From contig CM000691.1 of NCBI GenBank assembly GCA_000149225.2, positions 1,178,001-1,242,000 on the forward strand: a stretch of 64,000 bases of DNA, given 5' to 3'. This DNA is from Lachancea kluyveri NRRL Y-12651. Taxonomy: Eukaryota; Ascomycota; Saccharomycetes; Saccharomycetales; Saccharomycetaceae. The position numbers were made by a program, and so were the translations under genes. The stretch's first letter is position 1, and every line of letters starts with the position of its first letter. This document shows positions 38,985 to 46,375 of this stretch, in pieces. The notes beneath the pieces are model-generated. The model searched no databases. It was given only the letters and a program-made list of their open reading frames with translations, and had not been told where the DNA came from.

Positions 38985-41024
38985 CTAGCTCGATCTGACT
39001 TTCTGTAACTCCTGAGTGGTCAGAACTTCCATGTTCTCGATAGAACTTTGAACACTGATTTTGAAATTGCTCACGTATTCGATCAATCTGATTACTTTAC
39101 TATGTAAAGCTGAGCGTTCTCTGTTGATTGAATGTTTCAGCTCGTCGTGCTTCACTTTTGCATCCCGAGCTTCTTGTTCTGCTTGTGACAATTTTTGTTG
39201 AGATGTGTTCTTGGAATTCTGGATCTTCCTTTCAAGCTTCTCAACTTCGATGCGTTGAGAAAGAAGCTGACTCTGAGTTTCTTGTTTGTATTCTTCGTAT
39301 TCTGACTTTGCATTTGATAGTCTCGATTCCATAGATTCAAGCTGCTCGGTCTTTTCATTTATTTCGTCTTTTAGGTTCTCCAGATTGGACTCTAACACAG
39401 CGTTTTCTTTTTGTAGTGTTTGAATACGTTCAAGTATTTGTTCATTGAGACTTAGAAGATGGTTTCTGATATCTCTGTTAATAGTCATGCCAGCTGGTAG
39501 GAGATCGTCTGGTCGCAGCCCTAATTTTTCGTCTAACAATAAGCCATCTGGTAATGAAAATTGAAATAACTTCGAATCTATCTCGTGACCCAATTTACTA
39601 CGTGCTATTACAAGGCTTTCAACTGCCGACTGGTATTGCTTCAAGGTATCTAACAATACCTTGCAAACCCCTTCGGCTTCAAATTTTCGAACTCTAACCG
39701 AGCTAACAAGCTGATCCAGCCTGTTAGCCGCAGCGTCTAATGATTTTGAGAGGGCGTCTCGTTCATTGTTCTTACTGTCAATTTCATCAATACTGACGTT
39801 TTTTTCGCGTAAAGATTGCCGCAGATTAGAGATTTCCATCTCTGTGTCTTTGATCTGCTGTCTCCTAGTTGAAATTTCAGCTTCAATCTGTTGTAATTTT
39901 CTGGGCCATTCGTGACTTTTGTGTTCCATTGCGTTGACGTAGTTTTGGAATTTGGTTAGATCGCTTTGGAATGCAGTGAACTTGTTTTTGGCTACCCTCA
40001 TTTCCTGACCTCTCTCAACCATATCTTGGCATTTCAACGATAGCTCATCATTTTGTTTAGAAAGATTATCTATATCAGTTTGAATGATGTGAACGAACCT
40101 TTCAAACCCAAGCTCCAATTCGTTCATAAAAGGTGCGTAATTGTCTTCCAATCGCAAAAAGCTTTTATAAGCTTGCATGATGTAGTCGATGAACAACCTT
40201 TCTACCATCAACTCGTATTTCTCCTGCTTATCATCCTGCTCATCTAGTGTTTTCAACGGTTGATTCAACACAGTCAACTCTTGAGTGTTTTGGGAGGTAA
40301 TTGACGTGTCTAGTTTTACCAAACATTTGTCTAGTTTTTTGTTAATCACTACTAGCCAGTGAAGCATACCCAAGAACTTGGGCCAGTTCGACCCCCCGAC
40401 TGCAGAGATTTGAGACTTGTTGATCGTTTCCAAGTAAGGGTATTGAATGATTCTCAAAATCGAGTAGACTTCGTGTTCCAAAGACTTTGTGAAGTTATGA
40501 CCGGGGTCAATACGTAAATATAGCCACTTGAAAATGTAAATAAAATCCTTTTGAGTGGGTTGTTTCAACGACTTCAGAGAAATTGGATGGTTTGTCTCAA
40601 TGTCGAATTTTCGCAGGGCCAAATAGCCAAGCACCTCTTGTTGCAAAACGGCTTGGAAATTCTTATCTCTTAAAGGACGAGGGTCACGGTTGCTTGTATT
40701 TCCAGATGTGTTGTAAGTGCTTGTTGACGGTAGTAAGGAGGTGCGTTGGGATAGCCTCAAACTTTTCCTCTCGGACAACAGGCTCTTGCGAGGTTCGACA
40801 AAGGATCTTCTTTGGATATCAGGTTTCCCCTTTAAATTGTTGGCAATACTTTGATTGACCATATCGGATAACCCCATGTTGAGGCTAGATGTGCCAGTGC
40901 CACTATTCCGCCTCTTAGCTGCAGTGATCGCTGTGGGGATTTGAGAAGTAAATTTGCGAGGATCTAAACTATTCAAAACAGCATTTGAACCATCGGATCT
41001 ATTCCGCTTGTGTGAATGCTCCAT
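38985..41024 (-). CDS. NDC80: Kinetochore Ndc80 subunit
   Basis: 679 residues (S. cerevisiae 691). A basic N-terminal tail (about 1-110) with many Ser/Thr followed by Arg or Lys contacts, as expected for an Aurora-B target, precedes the calponin-homology domain, with the near-invariant RDPRPLRDKNFQ, KFDIETNHPISLKSLKQPTQKDFIYIFKWLYLRIDPG and INKSQISAVGGSNWPKFLGMLHWLV (about 110-235). From about residue 300 on the chain is coiled coil, with a break near 430-490. Ndc80 binds microtubules and pairs with Nuf2. The ATG at 41024 is the first in frame; the seven codons above it start at TTG. The gene is convergent with SSL2 (141 bases between stops) and divergent from PAN6. Confidence 0.97.
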   Translation of the reverse strand: MEHSHKRNRSDGSNAVLNSLDPRKFTSQIPTAITAAKRRNSGTGTSSLNMGLSDMVNQSIANNLKGKPDIQRRSFVEPRKSLLSERKSLRLSQRTSLLPSTSTYNTSGNTSNRDPRPLRDKNFQAVLQQEVLGYLALRKFDIETNHPISLKSLKQPTQKDFIYIFKWLYLRIDPGHNFTKSLEHEVYSILRIIQYPYLETINKSQISAVGGSNWPKFLGMLHWLVVINKKLDKCLVKLDTSITSQNTQELTVLNQPLKTLDEQDDKQEKYELMVERLFIDYIMQAYKSFLRLEDNYAPFMNELELGFERFVHIIQTDIDNLSKQNDELSLKCQDMVERGQEMRVAKNKFTAFQSDLTKFQNYVNAMEHKSHEWPRKLQQIEAEISTRRQQIKDTEMEISNLRQSLREKNVSIDEIDSKNNERDALSKSLDAAANRLDQLVSSVRVRKFEAEGVCKVLLDTLKQYQSAVESLVIARSKLGHEIDSKLFQFSLPDGLLLDEKLGLRPDDLLPAGMTINRDIRNHLLSLNEQILERIQTLQKENAVLESNLENLKDEINEKTEQLESMESRLSNAKSEYEEYKQETQSQLLSQRIEVEKLERKIQNSKNTSQQKLSQAEQEARDAKVKHDELKHSINRERSALHSKVIRLIEYVSNFKISVQSSIENMEVLTTQELQKVRSS

Positions 41025-41446
41025 ACTAGTTCTTGCTTGTTCCAATTATTCTCGTCTTTTTCCTCTGATATCAATGTAGAAGGTGTTTCTATCCTTCATC
41101 TTTCTGTTTTTCGTTTCTATTTTTTTTATTTTGTTTACAGTTTTTGTGCTATGATCCCTTAGCCTGATAGAATCATCGGACATACCAAGTGGTGCGAAAG
41201 AGGTGGTTATCGGACAAGAGTGCTAACATGAGAATAGTGATATTTTGAATAGCATCCTCCGAAACTTAATTACATGGAATTTCCAATGAACGCAACAGAA
41301 CTCTCTAATACAAACGTATGTAGTCGAAACCTGGGTTCTTTTTTCTTCTTCTTTGTTGCAGAGATCTCGTTTATTTTTACGTTATGTGTCTTAAAAATTT
41401 TAGAATGTTAACACGATGGATATTTCTTGAATGAACGCTACAAAGT
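41025..41446. other. Divergent promoter NDC80/PAN6
   Basis: 422 bases, AT-rich with T/C-rich tracts, between two gene starts. No gene is seen and no site that I would name with confidence. Confidence 0.4.
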
Positions 41447-42376
41447 ATGACACAAGCTATGAAGGTATTTCACACTGTTAAAGAGGTTATAAATTGGAGG
41501 AAGACTACGGTAAACCCTAAAACACAGACTATCGGTTTTATCCCAACAATGGGATGCCTTCACGAGGGCCATCTATCTTTGATCCAACAATCTCTAAAAG
41601 AAAATGATCACACTGTCGTGAGCATTTTCGTTAATCCCTCTCAGTTTGCTCCCACTGAAGATTTAGACAAATACCCACGTACACTTCCTCAAGATTTGGA
41701 GCTTTTGGAGAAAACAGGAGTGGATGTCTGTTTTGCACCTTCACCCAGAGAGATGTATCCGCAGGGCATTCCCCTGGACGTTTCTAAGCAACGTGGTCCA
41801 TTTGTTACGGTATTGGGTTTGAGTGAACAATTAGAAGGTAGGACTAGGCCAAACTTTTTCCGAGGCGTTGCTACTGTTGTTACAAAATTGCTCAACATTG
41901 TCTCTCCAGATTTTGCATACTTTGGCCAAAAGGATGTGCAACAATGCATTGTTTTAAAAACCATGACCGAAGAATTATTTATGAACACCAAGCTTAAAAT
42001 CTTACCAATTAAAAGAGACGAACGCGGTTTGGCCTTGAGTAGCAGAAATAGGTATTTGTCCGAACAGACTTTGGACATCTCCTCAAATATATACCGAGGG
42101 TTGAAGAAGGCAGCCGATCTGTTTGAAAAAAACAAACTGGTTGTCAGAGCCGATGCTCTACAATCAATTGATTCTGTATGGGCCCCGTTTGTAGAAAGCG
42201 GTACTTTCAAGGTCGATTACGTTTCGATTGCTAGTAGTGAGACCTTATTGGAAGTCGGGCCTACAATTACTAGAGATACCGATATTATTATAAGCTGTGC
42301 TGTTTATGTCACCGACAAAAAGGACTCCAATACTACAGTAAGATTGATCGATAACATTGTCTTAGAAAGAAGATAA
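41447..42376 (+). CDS. PAN6: Pantothenate synthase Pan6
   Basis: 309 residues (S. cerevisiae 309). It joins pantoate and beta-alanine using ATP, the last step of pantothenate (vitamin B5) synthesis. All family motifs are present: PTMGCLHEGHLSLI with the HIGH-like element, VSIFVNPSQFAPTEDLDKYPR, FFRGVATVVTKLLNIVSPDFAYFGQKD, and the KMSKS-like ALSSRNRYL. The S. cerevisiae protein begins at the equivalent of the second Met (41459), so the true start may be four codons in; both ATGs are in frame. In the ancestral order it sits between NDC80 and ATG32 (YIL144-146); here the pheromone gene and two permeases stand between PAN6 and ATG32. Confidence 0.96.
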   Translation: MTQAMKVFHTVKEVINWRKTTVNPKTQTIGFIPTMGCLHEGHLSLIQQSLKENDHTVVSIFVNPSQFAPTEDLDKYPRTLPQDLELLEKTGVDVCFAPSPREMYPQGIPLDVSKQRGPFVTVLGLSEQLEGRTRPNFFRGVATVVTKLLNIVSPDFAYFGQKDVQQCIVLKTMTEELFMNTKLKILPIKRDERGLALSSRNRYLSEQTLDISSNIYRGLKKAADLFEKNKLVVRADALQSIDSVWAPFVESGTFKVDYVSIASSETLLEVGPTITRDTDIIISCAVYVTDKKDSNTTVRLIDNIVLERR

Positions 42377-42574
42377 AGTCCAGTCACTATCGCACTCATA
42401 TATATATATATATATGTATATTTCTACTAGCCAAGTTTTTCCGTATCACAAGAAAAATATCACAGTCTTGAGAGTGGTTTTTAACTAGATCCTTAGGTTC
42501 CTTTGGTAAGATCTAACTTTCCCTTTTCGTTTCTTTCTTTTCTCGTCCATTCGTTTTTGTCTCGTTGATGTCTC

Positions 42575-42600
42575 TTTGTAAATACCGAAAAGAGTAATTC
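42575..42600 (+). promoter_or_regulatory. Candidate Mcm1 P-box with flanking alpha2-like half site (a-specific control)
   Basis: The segment holds TTTGTAAATACC, then GAAAAG, then AGTAATTC. Its centre is an imperfect dyad ATACC-N6-AGTAAT close to the Mcm1 P-box (TTACC-N6-GGTAA) of a-specific genes, with TGTAAAT on the left matching the alpha2 half site. The right half is weaker. It lies ~258 bases before the pheromone ATG, a normal distance for such operators. It is the best candidate in the promoter, but not a clean match. Confidence 0.35.
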
Positions 42601-42745
42601 GAGAAATCCAAGACAGGGACCGCTAACGTAAACACCACTTCGAGCAACGGAAATACACTGGTGGATACATGCCAGCATAAATGAGGCTACATTTGAGAAG
42701 AATTACTCATCTGCATTAAAAAGCCTCAACTAAAAAACAAAAACG

Positions 42746-42753
42746 TATAAATA
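42746..42753 (+). promoter_or_regulatory. TATA box of the a-factor gene
   Basis: TATAAATA lies 105 bases before the ATG at 42858. A pyrimidine-rich stretch and an A-rich leader with no other ATG follow, a layout typical of strongly expressed yeast genes. Confidence 0.65.
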
Positions 42754-42857
42754 GCGGGTAGGTACGCCGATATCAGTTACACTGTGTAAGGTTTAGTCTT
42801 TTGTTCTCCTTTCACAACTAATAACAAGAACAAAACAAAAAAGAACACAAACGAAAA

Positions 42858-42959
42858 ATGCAGCCAAAATCAAATGCTACCCAAAAGGACTCAGCCGAAA
42901 ACAAGGACAACTGGATTATTGAAGGTCTGGCCTGGAATCCTCAATGCGTAATTATTTAA
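42858..42959 (+). CDS. MFA1: a-factor mating pheromone precursor
   Basis: This is a 33-residue gene, too short for normal ORF cut-offs. The protein starts MQPKSNATQKDSAENKDN, continues WIIEGLAWNPQC and ends CVII. S. cerevisiae precursors have the same plan: MQP start, a polar Ser/Thr/Lys leader with KKDN, mature YIIKGVFWDPAC and CaaX box CVIA. The expected processing is farnesylation of Cys30, removal of VII (Rce1/Ste24), carboxyl methylation (Ste14), leader cleavage including the Axl1-type cut after N18, and export by Ste6. The mature peptide would be WIIEGLAWNPQC-farnesyl methyl ester, received by Ste3 on alpha cells. A TATA box and an A-rich leader precede it. The paralogue number is unknown; the symbol is by family, since MFA1/MFA2 are elsewhere in S. 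cerevisiae. Confidence 0.93.
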   Translation: MQPKSNATQKDSAENKDNWIIEGLAWNPQCVII

Positions 42960-43656
42960 AACAAAAACTCTAACTGGCCGCTTGTCTCTTGCATCGATAG
43001 AGAACAGCAGTATAAAGGGTGATATCTTTTATTTTCTATTTTGATGTACTTTTTAGCTAATGTTTGTATAGCTTCTGTTGCAACAAAATCTTAGCTTTTT
43101 TTTCATTTAACTTTTAACTTCCTGGCGCTGTTGACGAGCAGGCGTAATGTGCAAATCTCTTACAACCGGGTAGAAGTGTAGCTTTTCTTGATTGGTGAAA
43201 AACAGCATGCAAATGCTGGTTGCCCAAATGTTTTCCTTTTTCCACTTCGAACAATGCACGAATACGAAAGGGCCGATCAAAACATCACAGTCATGATTTC
43301 CTGCGTAACTGGTGCTTTTATGAAACAGGATACTTTTTCAACAGCGGCTAAACTAACCACAGATCTGTTGAGCTTTCAGACCCTATGTACAAATGGCAGT
43401 ACTATGCCCGAGTTTTCTAACGTAAAAGTTACAGTGCTCTGGAAACTGCCTGTGCTGTCAATCAAGAACTAAATGGCATCCCTGTATTATGTACGCAGAG
43501 TGAACTTTGTCTCACCACCCATACAAAATACTAAGGGTTACAGCGGAAAGGTTCCAAGGCAAGCTTTATCCTGCATCGTTTCGAAGCACTAGTACGATGC
43601 GATCTAAGGCAGCTGTATGTACGCTTAATGCTTGTATACAGTACTCAAGCAGCCAA

Positions 43657-43675
43657 TTTTCCGTCCGGCGGAAAA
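43657..43675. promoter_or_regulatory. CGG-type palindrome resembling the GABA-response UAS
   Basis: TTTTCCGTCCGGCGGAAAA contains CCG and CGG triplets in near-perfect inverted order with A/T flanks. The S. cerevisiae UAS-GABA, bound by the zinc-cluster factors Uga3 and Dal81, has a CCGCCGGCGG core between A/T flanks. The site lies 960 bases before a UGA4-like gene, which is far for yeast. The link is inference. Confidence 0.35.
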
Positions 43676-44499
43676 CCATTGATGATTGTAAAAAACTATA
43701 CGATAAGGCGTGTACACGCAACGGTAAATCTCGATCTGGGACTCACTGCAGACGCTGTAACATTGTGGTAGTACATAAAATACGTAGGTCTACTACGATA
43801 CTAAAGCTTCGAAGGCGAACAGTATCAACTAGAACATTGCGGTGTATGTCTCGGCACTCTCCGTGCAAGTGCTGCTATTCCTCTGACTGGATCCAGTTTC
43901 TTGGCAATGGCTCGACGCTTCGTGTGAAAAACTTTCTAGGAAACATGGGACAGTCATGGCGAGATTACAAGATGCTCAAGGCTATCGGCAAGGGTACCGA
44001 ATCTCTATAATCAGTGATGCTTCGTTACGCGCAGCACAATAACCGGCACATTTTTAGATACGCCAAGAGGTTTAGTCTCAATAACAAGACCACACACGGT
44101 CGCTTCTTCGATTCTAAGCTCGATATAAATATTTCCTTTACCTAAAAGCGTATAGCTATCGCGATCTTTCTGATACGTGCACACGTTTCTGCCTCGACCA
44201 GTGCTGTGAGGAAGCCCATGCAAGCATCGCTTAATTTTCCCCCTCGCAAAGGCATCCATGTTGTGCGCTCGCCACAAATTCCCTGGGAATCGCTTAATGT
44301 TATCAAACTACCAATGACATTCGTAGTTTTTCGCCTAGCAAACCGTGCCCTCCCGTTCCTGAACCTCTCAGAAAAACCAGTAACACTCGAAGTAGTTTTT
44401 GTACGGCTGTAGCGATTACGCTGTCCGTACACTTTTCTTAGCAATATCATCCCCGATTCCAAGAGGTCGCTTACTGGTAGGTAGATCTCGAGCTGATTA

Positions 44500-44565
44500 G
44501 ATAGTCGATAAACGTCTGCTACTCCTGTGATCATGGAAAAAAGAAAAAGGAGTAAGTATATAAAG
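44500..44565 (+). promoter_or_regulatory. GATA sites and TATA box before the UGA4-like permease
   Basis: GATAG at 44500-44504 and GATAA at 44507-44511 stand ~130 bases before the ATG, and TATATAAAG at 44557-44565 about 75 bases before it. GATAA pairs are the sites of Gln3, Gat1 and Dal80 in nitrogen catabolite control, which regulates UGA4 in S. cerevisiae. Confidence 0.5.
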
Positions 44566-44638
44566 ATTGTATAGGTTGTTTGAAGTGGTCCACTTTGTTC
44601 TGCTCGAGGACCATACATCGTACATATTGCAAGGCAAA

Positions 44639-46375
44639 ATGGCTACGGGTTACATGTCCACATCTAGCAGTACTAAAGATATGATATCTGCTCGCAAGTC
44701 TAACGTAGACATTGGCGTTGGTAACGTTGCCGAGCTTAGATCGATCACTTCCGCTCATGGTGCCCCTATCAGATACATCGATGCAAAGAATGCTACTTCG
44801 GATCAACAAGTGTTGGCAGAAATTGGTTACAAGGAAGAACTGAAAAGAGAATTTTCCACGCTACAGATATTCGGTGTTGCCTTCTCTATCATGGGTCTAC
44901 TACCCTCCATCGCATCTACTATGGATGGTGGGTTATATGCCGGGCCTGTTGGTTTATCCTGGGGTTGGTTCGTGGCTGGTGGCTTGATTTTAACGGTTGG
45001 TATCGCTTTAGCAGAACTTTCGTCCTCCATCCCAACTGCCGGTGCGGTTTATGTTTCTTGTTACCAGTGGGCTCCTGCTAGGTGGAGGAAAAGTATTAGT
45101 TATTCTGTTGGTTTTCTGGATACTCTGTCTCTGTGTGCATCCGTTTGTTCCATTGTCTACGGTTTGGCTCAGCAAATTTTATCTGCTGTTGTCGTTTCTA
45201 ACCCAGATTTTGTGGTCACTGACCCTATCACCTATGGTGTGTTCGCTGCTTGTGTTATCGCCATGGCCGTTTTGACGTCCTTGGCCTCGGGGTTCACTTC
45301 TAAGTTACAAACCATCTCCATCGTCTCTAATTGTTTCTTGATCATCCTTTTCTTCATCGCTTTACCAATTGGCGTCTCCAGATCTGATAAATTGAACCAC
45401 AGTTTTAACAATGCAAAGTTCATTTTTGGAAAGTCTGAGAACTTCACCGATTGGAACGGTGGGTGGAGTTGGTGTATTAACGGTTTAACACCAGCAATCT
45501 GGACTATTGGGGCCTACGATTCCTGTCTGCATATGGCAGAAGAGGCACGTGATGCTGTTCGTGCTGTCCCAATTGGTATTGTGGGTTCGATTGCCTCCTG
45601 TTGGATTTTGGGTTGGTTAATCTGCATTGTTCTGTTGGCCTGTATGGATCCTGACTTGAACAACATCATTAACTCTCCGTACGGCCAAGGTATCACCCAA
45701 GTGTTTTACGATGCCTTGGGAAAACGTTGGACTCTCGCCTTTTTAAGTTTTATGATTATTTGCCAATTTTTGATGGGTGCTTCTACTGTTGTTGCAAACT
45801 CTAGACAATTCTGGGCTTTCGCTAGAGATGATGCTTTGCCATTCAGCAACTTCTTCAAGAAGGTTAATGGTAGTGTCGCTGTACCAATTCGTGCTGTTTG
45901 GGGCTCCAGTATACTGTCTCTAGCTTTGGGTTGTTTATGTCTTGCTGGTGAAGTGGCTGCAGACGCATTGTTCAGTTTGTCGATTGCAGGCATGTACATG
46001 GCCTTGATTTTCCCTATTACACTTAGACTCACATACGGCAAAAAGGATTTTAGGCCCGGCCCATTTTATATGGGTGACTTCTGGTCTCCAATAATTAACT
46101 GGATATCTGTTGCTTTCCAATTGTTCACAATAATTATGGTTATGTTCCCATACCAACAACACAACATTGATAAAGACACTATGAATTACACCGTTGTTAT
46201 CGGTCCAGGTTTCTGGGTTTTGTCGTTAATCTATTACTACTTCTGGCAATCCAAGTTTTACGAAGGTCCAAAATCAAACTTGAGTGATGAAGAGTTTGCT
46301 GAACGTGTTGGTGATGACGTTTTGGATGCTATCCTTTCTTCTAATGTTGAAGTAAATAATGACAGGCTATCGTAA
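44639..46375 (+). CDS. UGA4: GABA/polyamine-type permease of the amino acid-choline transporter family
   Basis: 578 residues (S. cerevisiae Uga4 571). About 12 membrane segments of the APC fold start near residue 75. Matching blocks include LAEIGYKEELKREFSTLQIFGVAFSIMGLLPSIAS, NGGWSWCINGLTPAIWTIGAYDSCLHMAEEARDA, and DALFSLSIAGMYMAL, with the family ending FYEGPKSNLSDEEFAERVGDDVLDAI. Uga4 takes up 4-aminobutyrate, 5-aminolevulinate and putrescine; Hnm1 (choline) is the related alternative but is less similar. Where Uga4 has an AEHASSIPTAGGLYYWTYYYAP-type segment this protein has AELSSSIPTAGAVYVSCYQWAP, so its substrate may differ. The open frame begins at TTG; the ATG at 44639 is chosen. The gene is absent from this position in S. 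cerevisiae. Confidence 0.85.
   Translation: MATGYMSTSSSTKDMISARKSNVDIGVGNVAELRSITSAHGAPIRYIDAKNATSDQQVLAEIGYKEELKREFSTLQIFGVAFSIMGLLPSIASTMDGGLYAGPVGLSWGWFVAGGLILTVGIALAELSSSIPTAGAVYVSCYQWAPARWRKSISYSVGFLDTLSLCASVCSIVYGLAQQILSAVVVSNPDFVVTDPITYGVFAACVIAMAVLTSLASGFTSKLQTISIVSNCFLIILFFIALPIGVSRSDKLNHSFNNAKFIFGKSENFTDWNGGWSWCINGLTPAIWTIGAYDSCLHMAEEARDAVRAVPIGIVGSIASCWILGWLICIVLLACMDPDLNNIINSPYGQGITQVFYDALGKRWTLAFLSFMIICQFLMGASTVVANSRQFWAFARDDALPFSNFFKKVNGSVAVPIRAVWGSSILSLALGCLCLAGEVAADALFSLSIAGMYMALIFPITLRLTYGKKDFRPGPFYMGDFWSPIINWISVAFQLFTIIMVMFPYQQHNIDKDTMNYTVVIGPGFWVLSLIYYYFWQSKFYEGPKSNLSDEEFAERVGDDVLDAILSSNVEVNNDRLS

Larger units (their letters stand above)
42960..44638. other. 1.7-kb gap between a-factor gene and UGA4-like permease
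   Basis: It contains the 3' end of the pheromone gene and the permease promoter. The part 43250-44420 is less AT-rich than normal spacer and has several short frames on both strands that look somewhat protein-like in composition, but none starts convincingly, is long, or is recognised. A decayed gene is possible. A CG-rich palindrome at 43657-43675 and GATA sites near 44500 are listed separately. Confidence 0.4.

Noticed and set aside
43507-44010. 167-codon plus-strand frame upstream of the permease
   Set aside because: It starts at TTG, has a Cys/Arg/Ser-rich composition without a recognised domain, and has no start in good context. It is kept only as a possible relic in the findings.
44142-44618. 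158-codon minus-strand frame upstream of the permease
   Set aside because: It overlaps the TATA box and GATA sites of the permease promoter, and its composition is not convincing.
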